Assembly (NCBI GenBank): GCA_007026445.1
Contig: VDMD01000003.1
Span: forward strand, 186,001 to 250,000
DNA length: 64,000 nucleotides
Direction: 5' to 3'
From: Schizophyllum amplum
Lineage: Eukaryota > Basidiomycota > Agaricomycetes > Agaricales > Schizophyllaceae
Numbering within the stretch: position 1 is the first letter of the stretch; each line of letters starts with the position of its first letter. A model generated the notes under the pieces. The model had not been told where the DNA came from. It was given only the letters and a program-made list of their open reading frames with translations, and ran no database searches. A program made the translations under genes and the position numbers. This document shows, piece after piece, positions 1-12,299 of the stretch.

Positions 1-24
1 TGGTAGGATTCAAGGAACAATAAC

Positions 25-58
25 TTTGACAAAGACAAAGACAAAGACAAAGACAAAC
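25..58. repeat. GACAAA hexanucleotide microsatellite
   Basis: About five tandem copies of GACAAA lie near the left edge of the window, upstream of the indoleamine dioxygenase gene. It is simple sequence with no coding signal. Confidence 0.8.
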
Positions 59-278
59 AATTTGTCGCGTGACCGGAACCGATGTGACGTGTGTAATTAA
101 CGCGTCGCGTCACACATCACGAGCCCGCCTATTCTTCGGTGTTCGCCTTCGGACCGGACGAACACCAACACGACAGCTGTGCTCAAGCTGTTCTCAAGCT
201 TGCTATTCTGGGCTTGACATGCCATTCAAGAACGAGAAGACCCGGGCTCAGCCATGAACACACGTGTGTCTCTTCACG

Positions 279-1725
279 ATGACCTCCCATTGCGCTGGCC
301 TCAACTTTGCGGCGTTCGGAGTCGATGAGCAGGCCGGCTTAGCACACCCCTACCCAGCAGTAGCTCTTCCCTTGCCGTGGAAGATGTGGGAGGAGCTGCT
401 TCTTGACGCTCGCGGCGCCAGAAACACCGAAGCTCTCCAGCTAGGCTCAACCTACACTGATACAGCGAGACGCAGATCGGAAGCTTGGAGAACGCGGGTT
501 AGAGATGTAAGTCTTGCCGCAGACAACGTGTGATATCTCTTACCGAGACAATATCAAGGTGACCGTCCTACCTACGGATGGTCTCATCGTGTCGAACAAT
601 CTTCTCCGTCGCGCTCATGTCGTGCTGGCCTACCTCCTCCACTTCTATGCCAACTCCCTCCCTCTGGATGCACTCGTCATCATCCCGTTATCAGTCGGAC
701 TACCCATGCTCGCTGTTGCACGCGCTCTGGACATGCCCCCACTGCTCACCATGAGCGACATCACGTCGTGGAACTGGACTTGTATCACTCAAGGCTCAGA
801 AAAACACCTTCACCAAGACGATATCCCTACACCGAGATTGCCATTCGATGATCTCAGCTCCCCTGCCTTCTCCCAGCTCAGATCGCAGACGACTTTCACC
901 AATCTCCCTGACGAGTGCGCCTTCTACATGGTCTCGGTGCGCATCGAGCTTCGCGGAGCGGAAGCCCTTCGAATAATGCGCAGCGTCTTCCAAGAACTGG
1001 CCGCCAGCAAAGCCAACTCGCACGCGCAAATAAATCCAGCCATCACGGCCTCGGTTGCCGCCCACCTGACGCGTCTCGCCGCTGTCATCCGGGACCAGCG
1101 CTCGCTCCTGCGCGACCTCCGCCAGGGCGTCGATCCCGAGCTCTACTTCCGCTGCATAGTGCCATGGTGGAGGGGCCAGACCCCGGGGCGACCGTGGGTA
1201 TTCAACGGCGTGGACAGTAGTCTGTACGCAGCCCAGCTCGCCCGCCTCGACGGCTTAAGTGGTGGCCAGAGCCTTATGCCTGCCGTGCTGGACGCGTTCC
1301 TCGGCGTGAGGAATACGACCTTCGCGCGCGTCCGCCCGTACGTGCCCTCGGAAGCGCGGCGCTTGACTGACTACTTGTCCGGTGTGGGGCCAGAGAACGG
1401 GTCCTCTGACTCGTCGGGTATGCCCACCAGCTCCTTCAAGGAGGTCATCACCTCGCCTCTACGCGCGTTCATCCTCAAAGTCGCCTCCCCCGAGCTCACC
1501 AGTGCCTATAACGAGGCTGTGATCGCGCTGAAAGAGTTCCGGGACGCGCACGTCCCGATCGTGACGTTGTATGCGGTGACGCAGGCGAGGAAGGCGGCGC
1601 GGGAGGCGGAGAAGGTAGCGCCAGATGCAGGGAAGGCCGGGAAGGGAAACAATGGCGGCGCCGAAATCCTCAAGATTGTCAAGGGTGCGCGGGACAGGAC
1701 GGCTGAAGCGCTCATTCACGGCTGA
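279..1725 (+). CDS. Indoleamine 2,3-dioxygenase family protein
   Basis: Heme enzyme that opens the indole ring of tryptophan to N-formylkynurenine, the first step of the kynurenine/de novo NAD pathway; probably cytosolic. Two exons, 279-506 and 559-1725, flank a 52-nt phase-0 intron (GTAAGT...CAAG) and give 464 aa. Family landmarks read in order: the LPTDGL segment just after the intron, RRAHVVLAYLLHFY, a Tyr-Met-Val-Ser-Val-x-Ile-Glu block (FYMVSVRIEL), a PWWRG...FNGVDSS region, SGGQSLMPAVLDAFLG, and a C-terminal FRDAHVPIVTLY block. The His there (about residue 407) sits where IDO proteins have the proximal heme ligand. The length is normal for a fungal IDO. An upstream ATG at 264 is possible; 279 is preferred because it directly precedes the conserved N-terminus. 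Convergent with the SKN1-like gene. Substrate affinity cannot be read from sequence. Confidence 0.9.
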
Positions 1726-2156
1726 AGGGGACGTTGAAGTCGTCTAGAGCTTCGGCAATCTATGCTTGTAGTACTACGCGGAGGGGCGATAACTAGTGCG
1801 CTGATGTTGCGAGCTTGAGTTTGTACCCAAGACAAACACGAACAATGAATAGTGGAGTTACCAGTATATGGTGCGCCTCTCTCAGCTATGTATGTATGAT
1901 GCATGCGGGTCATCTCGATGTATACAAAGGTTTGCAGCAAGTATATCCTCAGATTCTAGTATGAAGACGGTCATCTATATGTATAGCTTCGATCACGGAC
2001 TACTAACAGTCGCCTTTCTGTCACCCAAAGTTCAAAATGTAAACCTGATCACGGTGCCCAATGTCCGCTACGGCGCGACCTTCTCAACACTGCTGCCACA
2101 TCTTGACGGAATCACTGAGGGCCCGTAAGTTACGCTCTAGAGTAAGCTTGGATCGC
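1726..2156. other. Convergent intergenic region
   Basis: This 431-bp gap lies between the 3' ends of the dioxygenase (+) and the SKN1-like gene (-). It holds AT-richer 3' UTR-like sequence with several short ORFs but no conserved product. No other feature was seen. Confidence 0.6.
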
Positions 2157-4333
2157 TCACATCACGAAGGCCCGCTCCTCAGCGTTGTCCGGCCACGACG
2201 AGTACCACTTGTCCTTGCTTTTGATAAAGTCCCGCATGGCAGCTGAGGCTTGTCAGTAACCATGCCCGTATATGAACAAGCAGACTCACCTGCGGACCCG
2301 TCCAACCATGGCTTGCCGTCGTCGTCGGGAAACCAGCCATTCGTGCCACCAACAGCGACGTCGAGGATCAGGTAGAACTCTATAGCCCATCATAAATTGA
2401 CTGATTACTGCGATGATGTCGCTTACCCTGGTCGAACGGTGCTGCTCGCGAGCCATTCACCCATGGATTGTCCAAGACGATGGCATCCGACCCGTTTTGC
2501 ACGACGGCCGGGTAGTCGCCGCGGTCCCAGAACGGCTCGTCGACCTTGAGCTCGAGCATGTGGTGCAGACGTGTGTCGACGTAGATGCGACTACAATTTC
2601 GTCAGGTCATTCGATCGGACGAGACTAGGCGGCATACATGAAGTCCTCAGTCCACTCGAGGGAGTAGGTGTGGAATTCCTGGTCGTACGTGCCGAGCCGG
2701 CGGGTCCACCAGCCGTACGTCTTGTAAACCGAGCTCAGCCAGGTTAGAGGCCCCCAGTTGAGGGAGCCGCGGACGTAGTTGGTGCCCCTGCGTGGCATGA
2801 GCACTCGGCCGGGAGTCGGATGAAGCGTCCAGACGTACTGGAATGGGTACCGGGGCCCGTTCCCGCGAGACTCCATGATGTCGATCTCGCCTGTAGACAG
2901 CCTGAGAACAATGCAGGAACGAGGGGAACTGACTGACCGCTCAAAGGCCACGGCCCGTATGACGAATCGACGGGAAGCTACATGACCGATCAGACAGGAC
3001 TACTGAGGGTGCCGGCGCACATACCATCCATATGGCAGTCCAAAGCTGTGCGTAAAGTGTCAGCCTCGGTGATTCTGGTCACAGCTTCGACTCACCCAAT
3101 CCCTGTACGGCGTGTCAGTTTGGCAGTGTTCAACCATTGGCGACACCACTCACCCAGTCGGCAGCTTCGCCTTGACCTCGACCTTCCCATATCTGATCTT
3201 CGCGCTGGAGCGCGTTGACAGGCGCGCGCTCTGCACCGGCGAGATGACCTGACCGGCGGACGAATTACTGACCCCGGAGCACGCCTTGTAATACCCATCG
3301 ATGTCGAAGTCCGCTGCTTGCATACCAGTGGACTCCTCGCCTGGCCCGACGGAGGATGTGTACGAGTCGCCGTGCGTGATGTTAAACGTACAGTCAGTCA
3401 GGTTGTACACGTAGTTGTCCATCACTGCGCTCTCGCCGATCTCTTCCGACGTGAGCGTGGGCATGATGTAGAGATGTCCATCGCGGACGAAGGAGTTCTT
3501 CGAAGACGAGGTCGTCATCTCGAACTGACCATTCCTGCGGCAAGTATTAGCGCGGATGTGCTAGAGAAGAGGAGCAACACGTACCCGAAGCCGCTCATGT
3601 CGACCTCTCTGAAGAATACACTGTTGTCCCCGAGGACTCCAGCATCTCCGCCGTCGAATGACTCGTCGAGAACAGGGCAGAGGCTCCCCGTCATCACCGC
3701 CACATGCGTCCAATCGAGGTAGCAACGGATGGCACCGATTGCTATACCGATGAACGCGATGCCATAGGTGATGAAATATGCGACAAGCGACAGCGGCTCG
3801 CGCTTCTCCAGCCAGGGCTTCTCGATAGTGACAGCGTCCGTCAGGAGCGTCGACTTTGTGCGCGGTCCGACCGGGCGCGCCAGCGGGTGAGCTGAGGTGC
3901 TGAGCATGGTGAGCGGGCGACTGGGCGGGCTGGTAAACGTTTCGCGGACGGGCGTCGCGGGGCCGCGTAAGTTGGGAACGGCGCTGCCTGCGTCTTGAAA
4001 GTAGCCGGCATCGCTGCTAGTCGAAAAGGCCAGTCCAGGGGTGTGTAACGGCGTATGCACAGGCGAGCTGAAGCTATGAACGCTGGGCGGCGGGGAGAAT
4101 GGATTGATGGCCGAGACAGACGAGTCGCGGAGAGAAGCAGGAATTGAGTCACTGAGGGTCATTCGACGAGACTCGACGTCCCCTGTGCTGGGAGGACAGG
4201 ATACGGAGGCAGAGCGAGCAGGAATATCCATAACACTGGGTATGGCCTTTGCACGAGCGGGTGACTGGAGAGGCTCGAGAGATCTGCAGAGGGAAATTGC
4301 TGTCGTCGTGAGCTGACTTGGTATATATGCCAC
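2157..4333 (-). CDS. SKN1/KRE6-like beta-glucan synthesis-associated protein (GH16)
   Basis: Type II membrane protein of the Kre6/Skn1 family, required for beta-1,6-glucan and cell-wall assembly in the secretory pathway. Nine exons (4333-3585, 3534-3154, 3102-3096, 3045-3025, 2977-2938, 2890-2638, 2590-2427, 2379-2290, 2242-2157) sum to 1791 nt, exactly 596 aa plus stop. A Ser/Pro-rich cytoplasmic N-terminus (residues 1-170) is followed by one membrane segment (about 181-205) and a lumenal GH16 domain. The GH16 catalytic signature GEIDIMES falls at about residues 400-407, and the conserved IRIYVDTRLHHML and DVAVGGTNGWFPDD blocks follow. Exon 3 is only 7 nt and exon 4 only 21 nt. The start at 4333 keeps the frame; an internal ATG at about 4231 is an alternative. 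Divergent from the GT2 gene. Confidence 0.9.
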
Positions 4334-4865
4334 TGTTTTATAGGACGAATGGAAGGCTCACACCTGCAGAGCAATTTCAATCATCCCATATAGTTCAAGG
4401 ACGAAGTTCGCCGAACTCATGCGGACTTGCGTAGTGCCTGTGGGCACCTTTCGCCGCGAGCCATGTATGTGCCTCGGAGATAGACCAGTACGAAGGAAAG
4501 ATGGCAAAGCTTCCCTGTATTGTGTGTCCAGTATTTCTCTCTCATAGCGAGACGTCGGTCCATTCAACACGTCAAGTCGCACAAGTCTTCACACCGGCGA
4601 AAGCTAGGCTGCGCTGTCAAAATTTGACCTGGGCCTACCTGATTGTCACTTTGGAATAGGAAACATGATTCGGTGTACAAAGTCCGTCAATGAGGAAGGC
4701 CGACGCGCGACTTTTTCACCGCCGGCTGGTAGAGTCACCACAGAGTTCGCCCTGGCACTGGTTAAGTACAGTGTCAGTCTGGGCCGCAGAAGCGCTTGAT
4801 ATTCAGGGAGGGGAACCGGAGAGCCTGATCTTCAGAGTCTGGAGATACTCGCCGTAGTGCAAGCT

Positions 4866-5232
4866 GGATGTTGAACGTTGAATGTTCAAGAAGCTTGACT
4901 CGGAAGTTGAAGGAAATTGGAATGCATTGACCGGCATCGTGGGAATTATTGATGGCCAGCGCCGGCCGCGTGGCGAGCTTACTTCCGAATGTTTGAACTT
5001 CTCGAACTCGCTTGCTTCGTCTTTTGGACTGCTTGAACCCAGGCCGCTTCCTTCGCGAACTCAATAGCGCAGAATCTTCCACAAGCTCTTGTTCTTTGCC
5101 GAGAAGACCCTCTGCCTGAACCTTAATACTTTGAAGACGATATAGTGGAGTCGTTGGACTCACGCGGCCTGGCAGTGAGGTCCAGTGTCCAGGACTGATG
5201 TACAAGGACTGAATGTTGAACGTTGAACTCTC
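4866..5232. repeat. Paired GTTGAACGTTGAA elements
   Basis: The word ATGTTGAACGTTGAA appears at about 4868 and again at about 5215, roughly 345 bp apart. Its internal half-sites (TTGAAC/GTTCAA) can pair as an inverted repeat. It lies between the two divergent cell-wall genes. It may be a transcription-factor site or a remnant of a duplicated element; the sequence does not decide. Confidence 0.4.
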
Positions 5233-6293
5233 AATATCAATGATCACCCTCACAATTAAAGATGAAGGGCACCGATAACGAGGGACATCAGCTCCGAGGC
5301 CGCCCGAGCGGGACTTCAATCTTGATTGCTCACTACGCGCTTCGCGCTACTCATCTTCTTTCCCATGCAGGCCCATGATCATGAGAGCGTCCAGTGCTAT
5401 ACGGTGGCTCGCATGGCCAGAATCGTGTCCATTGTATGTTCTGTTTTATCTCATTGCTATCTGAATTCGCTAACTATGCGGTGAAGGAACACTACCCGCA
5501 TGCGAATACGAGGCAAACAGCGACTCAACTATTTGCTCAATGACATACAGCGTCTGTCTTGGCGTGACCAGGGTCTGGGCTACATGGTCTTCGTTCCTAG
5601 TTCTCTCACGCAATTGTCGACGACACCGTCATCTCGACAGTCCGGCTTTCAAGCTCGACGGATCATCAAGCGTCCTTAGTCGCGCAGATATCGGCCATCA
5701 GTTGGCCATTAGTGCACAATACAGTGCAGTCATTCAGGCAAGTGATCCATGCGCTTGTAAGCCTTCTTCAAGTGAACTCTACGCGCAGTTTACATTGCTT
5801 CGTTTCAGATGTCGTGCGCACAATTAACTTCTTGCCGGGGCCTTGCCAGCGGTCGTTATCCGATACGCATTACGCCCCTCAAATTCGGACTTCGACTTCC
5901 CATTGCGCCTTGCATTGCAGGCAGAGCGCTGCCCCCGAGATTCGCGGTGTTGATCGTCCGTCTACACGCCGTCCTTACATTGATAAATTCTGCGGTCACA
6001 ACAAGGTATCTATCTCAACTTTGGCAGGCATAGAAAGGGGAAGCGAAGCCCGTCTGGACTACATCGCCTTCCATTCAAGAGGACAGGTGCGCCCTTCCAT
6101 GCTTTCTGCCTCCCCAAAAGTCTGCTTTGTCCACATCTCCTGAATTAGCTTTTTCATACACTCAGAGACTTCAGCCGCGCGAGATCGCGCGGTATTCCGC
6201 CCTGATACGTACCTGCGATTCAGCGGGATGCCATCGACTCTGCGGTGTATTCCAGTCGCGCAGCCAGGGTGGCATTCCGGACCCTGGACCTTG

Positions 6294-6300
6294 CATAAAA
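6294..6300 (+). promoter_or_regulatory. TATA-like element of the GT2 gene
   Basis: CATAAAA lies about 86 bp upstream of the ATG at 6386 and is followed by a CT-rich tract, the usual layout of a fungal core promoter. Assigned by position only. Confidence 0.35.
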
Positions 6301-6385
6301 GCTGGCCTATGCACATAAAGTCTTTCTCCCTAGGGCCCTTACCTCCATTCCCTCTCCGGCAGGAACAAGCATCGGACGCGCGACC

Positions 6386-9300
6386 ATGGACTACGACAGC
6401 TACGACGCCGTATTGCATTGGCTATTTCGCGCAAGTGAGTACGCGCAATATGGGACAGCGTTGCGCTCTTCTGACTCTTCTCTCATAGCGCAAGGCGATT
6501 CCTGGTTCAAGCCCTCCGAGGAGAACGTATCTGCGGGAGTATGCTTGCGCGTCGAGCCCGGTCAATTTCGCATCTTTCCCTACGAGAATCGCTACCTTGT
6601 CCCCTTCGAAGCCGCCATCCGCGTCCTCAATCCTCTCGTCGCGATCAAGGTCCGCAGCGCTGCCGTTCATGCAGCTTTGGCCTCAGTGTAAGTCGTCATT
6701 ATACTCCTGAAATACGCGCTCATTTCTATTTAAGTGCCGACGATGTGAGCGCCATTTACGTCGACCACGACACTCGGATACAAGTCCTCGATACGATGTC
6801 GCATCTTCCGCGTGCTGACAAGGAACAATGCGGGGCCTTCATCGTGAGCTCGGCTGCTCTTCTTCACGTCCCATGTGCTGACGACGAACCCAACCTTAGC
6901 GCGATGAACGTGTGCTGGTCGTCTGGTCCGACGAACTTGACAGCGTCGTCACTACCTGCAGCGACTTCGAAGAGAAGCTGATGAAGTTGGTGTGGCGCTC
7001 ACGGCCCAAGCCCGCATCCAGACCGACAGTCACGTCCGTTGTGACGACGCCGTCGCAGCCGGCGTCCGGACCGCCGTCGACCGAGGCGATCGACGAGAAA
7101 GCGCAAGGCGCGGTCACAGACGAGGCGGCGGCAGCGATGCTTGTGGAGAAGAGCAAGCCCAAGAAGAAGCGGCAGCTGAACTTCGGCTGAGAGCTCTCAT
7201 CGAAGGCTCCTGAGGCTAGTGCCGAAGACGTAGAGAAGGGTGAGCCGTCGAAGGAGGTCCGGCCCATCCGACTCTTCGCCCCAATGTACAATGGCTTAGG
7301 CGTGGGGCTATCCATTTGTGAGCTCCATTGACAGCCGTCCTGCTGTACATACTGAGGACGCACACAGTCTTCATCTTTAGCGGTCTTTCGGTTCTGCTCC
7401 AGGTATGTAGCGCCCAAACGTGACGACCTGATTGTTCAACACATTTCAGGAATTTCGGCTGGACAACGATTATACTCGGTTCGCGTTGATGGCCACGACG
7501 CCCTTCCTGCTTTGCGTCTCCCTCGTATGTCGTAGTCTGCTCTACATCTTCACGACCGCTCAATTTTTTTTAGTTCTTCTCGCTCCAGGTTATCGCGGTC
7601 ATATCGTACCTGTGGGTGACGATCCTGGTGCATTTCATGGCGATAACTCACCGGTTCACTAGCGTTGGACCCGTCGCACAATTTCATGAAAATTCGCGCT
7701 ACTACTCGGCCATCGCAGCTAAGCCCAACGCAGCTGTGGACGCGCGCCTGCCGCATATCACCGTGCAGATGCCCGTTTACAAAGAGAGCCTTGAGGAGAC
7801 AATGTACGTGTTCCGTGTCGCTTGTTACTGCTGGTTCTGACTTCACCTCACAGTGCGCCCTCCGTGTTCTCGCTCAAGAAAGCAATGCAGACTTATGCAC
7901 GTCAGGGTGGGACTTCCGCTATCTTCATCAACGACGACGGAATGCAGCTCCTCAGTCCCGAGGAACGCGAGAAGCGTACTGCCTTTTACGCAAACCACAA
8001 CATCGGCTGGGTCGCGCGACCTCCGCACTCCAGCGAGTCCGACGGCTTCAAGCGTGCTGGCAGGTTCAAGAAGGCCTCCAACATGAACTATGCGCTCGCT
8101 CTTGCTCAGAGCATGGAGGTATGTATCATCGTCAATTCCCGGCTTCAGGGGCAAGTTGATGAAACTTGCATGCAGAAACACATTCTGGAGCTCGAGCGAG
8201 CTGACGAAACGGACGATAACGACGACAAGGCCTTGGAGGAGCGGGCCTTGGAGGCGGTTGTCGAAGAGATTTTCGAGAAGACGGGCAAACGCTGGAAGCC
8301 GTGGGCCACCAACGCCAAGTCTATCCGCGTCGGCGAGCTCATTCTCATCGTCGACTCGGACACCATCGTGCCCGAGGTTAGTGATGATCATGCAACACGA
8401 CTTTAAGTATGCTTAGCTCATCGCACCTACAGGACTGCCTTCGGGACGCTGCTCGAGAGATGGCTGAGTGTCCGGAGGTCGCGATCATCCAGCATGAGTC
8501 CGGTAGGTACTCGGGCGAGTCGTGAATTCCTTTCTCTGATATCATCCGCCAGATGTCATGCAGGTCGCACACCATTACTTCGAGAACGGTATCGCCCACT
8601 TCACACGCCGCATCAACAAGTGCATTTCCATGGCTTGTGCCAATGGCGAGGTCGCGCCCTTTGTCGGGCATAACGCCTTCCTGCGCTGGTCCGCGCTGCA
8701 GGATGCAGCCTTTGTGGACCCGGCAGACGGGTTGAAGAAGATCTGGAGCGAGACCAACGTCAGTGAGGACTTCGACATGGCGCTGCGGCTGCAGGTGCGT
8801 GCGAGTAGCCCGAGCTTTCGTCCACGGCTCATGCGCTCCCACAGTTGAAGGGCTATATCATCCGCTGGGTGACTTACTCAAATCGCGGCTTCAAAGAGGG
8901 TGTCTCGTTGACGGCCGACGATGAGCTCAACCGGTGGCAGAAATATTCGTACGGTGAGTAGAAGACGACACTCATCTTCGGGAATTTGCTCAACAAGGCT
9001 AGGGTGCAATGAGTTGATCTTCAACCCACTCATTCAATGGTGGCGCCTGGGACCCATCAACAAGCAGCTGCGCGTCTTCCTCTGGTCAGCGGCCCCGGTG
9101 CACTACAAAATCTCCATGATGGCGTATATGTTGGTCCCCTTCTTGCGCTAACGTAGACGAAGCTGATCTTTGCGCAGGTTCTCGTACTACGGTATCGCCG
9201 CATCTGCCGTGCTTTCCGTCCTCAATTACTTGATTCTGGGCTTCGCTCTGGACGTCGACGGATTCTACTTGCATTCGTGAGTCTCCCTTTCTATTTGCTT

Positions 9301-10003
9301 TATCCCTCTCGTTAACGAATGTGCAGGTTTGAGATCTGGCTCGCGTGCACCGTCGTATTCCCCCTCGCCGGCAATGTGGGCTTCACGCTCCTAGAGTATC
9401 GCCTTGGACAGCGCTCGTTAATGTCCTCGCTGAAGGAGAACGTAACGTGGATCCCATTCTTGTGAGTCCTCTCATAGCGCCCCTGTCGTCGTTCCAGCTC
9501 ACGCTCGTTCCAGCTTCTTTTTCTTCGGCGGCCTGAGCATACACCTGTCGACGGCGCTTCTGTCGCACCTATTCTCCTACAACATGGTGTGGGGCGCTAC
9601 CAAGAAGGTGCGAGTTATGTCGACCGAGGTTCTGGATAGGATATTGACTGATATTCAGGAAGTCGAACGGTCGAATTTTTGGATCGAGGTATACATCCCT
9701 GAAGCGACTTGGGATGGAAAAGCTCATGACCCTGTAGGTACCTCGCATCTGGAAGCGATTCTGGCTCGCCTTTCTGATCTCGGCTGCGATGATCGTCCTC
9801 ATGATCGTGCTCACACTCCCTGTCGTGCCACCAGAATGGCAGATATCAGGCATTTCATGGGCCCTTATTGTCCCCATGGCGTAAGTGCATTACTCACATC
9901 TTATCCTGACCTATGAACTCACTTTCTCTGTAGCATCGTCAGCGGGTGTCATATCCTCTACCCGATCGTCTTGAACCCGTGGTTGATGATTTTCTCGTAT
10001 TGA
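6386..10003 (+). CDS. Membrane glycosyltransferase family 2 protein (contains in-frame TGA)
   Basis: Polytopic fungal GT2 enzyme of the uncharacterised cellulose/chitin-synthase-like group; it would transfer sugars from nucleotide-sugar donors at a membrane. Nineteen exons with consensus introns sum to 900 codons. An N-terminal soluble region (about 1-230) precedes two or more membrane segments (YNGLGVGLSIFFIF..., then FALMATTPFLLCVSLFF). The catalytic domain carries VNDDG-like INDDGM, the DxD motif DSD, the acidic SEDFDMALRL and NRW before KYSYG. At least four C-terminal membrane helices follow, ending LNPWLMIFSY. Codon 216 (7188-7190) is TGA in frame, inside a Lys-rich linker. Either a weak intron covers it (for example GT at 7143 to AG at 7193 or 7214, both multiples of three) or this allele is truncated. 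Product sugar and acceptor unknown. Confidence 0.85.
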
Positions 10004-10363
10004 GCCCGATCGTGCTTCCGGCCTGAACGCTAATGGTGGACATGGAATAAGTATACACGATCCATAGATGCGACGGACACTTTGAACGCTACTGCGGTTC
10101 TTTGCCCTTCTCTTTCAATATCACTACTTTTCTTGTAATTGGGTAACAGGCTTGGGAATACTAGTGACGACTTCTTTGTTGTAGGAACGTACCTGTCGTG
10201 CTTAGACTATATAACAAGGGGTTTACCTGGGTACCATTGCCGGCGCCGAAGTCTAGAGAACAATGCGCTGTCCAAATCCGGTAGTGACCGATCGTCAAGA
10301 CCTTTTGTTCTGAACACCATCATTGCCAATCTTTAAAAGGCGCACACTCGCTTCGCCTCTGAC
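10004..10363. other. Intergenic region between GT2 and NUG1
   Basis: A 360-bp region holding the 3' end of the GT2 transcript and the promoter of the GTPase gene. A short open frame (10139-10336) has no recognisable motif. Nothing else was seen. Confidence 0.5.
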
Positions 10364-12299
10364 ATGACCATGGGTAGATCAAGTGAGTGATGCTCTTCGC
10401 AGAAAACCTCAGAAACTTACCGATCTCAGAGAACAAGAAGGTTGCGCCTGTATCGCACAAGTCCAGTGCGTGAATCAACGCGTTTCGTGAAGGCTTGCTG
10501 AATCAAGCTCAAGAGCTGAAGAAGGATCCTGGCATTCCAAAGCTTCCTGATCTGAAGTTGAAGAATGCAGAGAAGCAGCGGCTGCATGCGTCCTCCGTGA
10601 GGTTGCTCAAGACCTTCCATGAAATGAACTGACATCGACCCAGCGACCACATCCCAAGGATCAGGACGCTGTCATGGCTGTAGAGCCTACTTTGTCCACG
10701 TTGGCGCAGATGGCTGCGGAAGCTGCACCAGACATGCAAGAAGAGTCATCCGGCTCGGCGCAGGCGCGTACGCAGGAGCAGATGAAGCGCCACTACGTTC
10801 GCCAGCTGCACAAGGTCATCGACGAGAGCGATATCATCATCCTTGTTCTTGACGCGCGCGATCCGGACGGTTGCCGTAGTAGACTAGTGGAGGAGGAGGT
10901 GCGGCGGCGGGAATCCGAGGGCAAGAAGTTAGTCTTTGTGCTCAATAAAGTCGGTGAGTCGCATTCTCTATGCTTCTCGCCCCGATCTCACAATCCCCAG
11001 ACCTTGTTCCCAAAGCAAACGCGCAAGCATGGCTCAAGTACCTCCGGCACTCCACCCCGACCCTCCCATTCCTCTCCGCGAACCAACACCAACGCAACAA
11101 CCTCTCCTCATCCACCTCCCCCGCGCTCCTCAAGCTGCTTAAGGCATACAAGCCCAAGGCAGGGTCCGTCACTATCGGCGTCGTTGGCTACCCCAATGTC
11201 GGCAAGTCGAGCTTGATCAACTCGCTCAAGCGAAGCAAGGCGTGCGCCATCGCCTCGCAGCCCGGCCACACCAAGGAGCTGCAGTCCGTCCAGCTCGAGC
11301 GCGGCATGCGCATCGTCGACTCGCCTGGAGTCGTATTCGACGACGACGGCGAGAGCGCGGACGTCAAGGGCGCGCGCAAGGGGAGCGTGCTGCTCCGCAA
11401 CGTCGTTCGCGTGGACGATGTCGAGGACCCGATCGCGGTCGTGGAGGAGATCGTGGCGCGGACGGAGGCAGAGGCGCTGCAGCGCATATACAACCTGCCC
11501 GCGTACTCGTCGACGCTCGAGTTTCTGACGATGGTGGCGCTGAGTGCGGGGAAGCTGCTCAAGGGCGGAACGCCTGACATCAATACGGCGGCGCGACAGA
11601 TTTTGAACGACTGGAATCATCAGAAGATACCGTATTACTCAAACCCGCCCGAGGTGCATTCCTCGCAAATACCCTCTCTCGGTGCGTTGGCGTCTCAGTC
11701 CCTCGCAACGTCCGATGCTGATTATCTCTTAGTTCCGGGAACCACAGACATCGCACCTGGAGCGGAAAATGTCGGCAACGCGCAGATCGTGACGCAGTTT
11801 GCCCAGCCTTTCGTCCTGGACGGTCTCTTTGGTGCCGCGGACGCTGGGGCGTTCGACGGAGATACGAAGATGGACGATGGTCAGGATGCTGAAGAGATGC
11901 CCTTCACGCCTGATGAGTACGTCCGCGTCGCTTGTATCTATTACACCATCTCACACCGATCGTAGCGACATGGTCGACCCCGACGTCAGCACGACGTCCC
12001 TCAAGCGGCCGCGTTCGCCGTCACCGAATCCGATCGCGGGCAGCGACAACGTCGAGATGGGCGACGCTGCAGCGTCCCCAGAGGAGGCGTACACGCGTCA
12101 ACCGAAGCGCATGCGCAAGAACCACGACCTGCCCGAGTACGAGAAGGCACAAAATTTGGGGAAGAACAATCCGATGAACCGGCGGTCGCTGAAGAAAGAT
12201 GCGAAGCGGGCGCGGAAGATACAGCGGTTGGTGGCGAAGGCGGCGGGGGAAAGTATGGTTGTCGACGAGGGGCTGGCGTCGACGTTCATGACGGCCTAG
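10364..12299 (+). CDS. NUG1: Nucleolar GTPase NUG1/nucleostemin (GNL3-like)
   Basis: Circularly permuted YlqF/NUG-type GTPase that helps 60S pre-ribosomes mature and leave the nucleus. Six exons (10364-10382, 10430-10465, 10508-10596, 10644-10953, 11001-11916, 11966-12299) total 1704 nt, 567 aa. The basic N-terminus (KNKK, then KKDPGIPKLPDLKLKNAEK) is the GN3L-like segment. The G motifs appear in permuted order: G4 NKVD straddling the fourth intron, then G1 GYPNVGKSSLINSLKR, then G3 DSPGV. The tail is highly basic (KRMRKNHDLPEYEKA, RRSLKKDAKRARKIQR). ATG 10370 is an alternative start. The last exon is duplicated at about 33.75-34.01 kb, marking this gene as the left border of the large segmental duplication. 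Confidence 0.93.

Larger units (their letters stand above)
4334..6385. other. Shared upstream region of SKN1-like and GT2 genes
   Basis: A 2-kb gap between two divergent genes. Open frames on both strands (for example 181 codons at 4774-5319, minus) show no family motif, no convincing splice pattern and no homology I recognise. A short GTTGAAC-type repeat occurs at about 4866-4890 and 5209-5232. A TATA-like CATAAAA lies at 6294-6300, about 86 bp before the GT2 start. The region is probably promoters and 5' UTRs for both genes. Confidence 0.5.

Noticed and set aside
4774..5319. 181-codon minus-strand frame upstream of the SKN1-like gene
   Set aside because: No motif, no promoter-like or splice features, and it contains the short GTTGAAC repeats; treated as intergenic.
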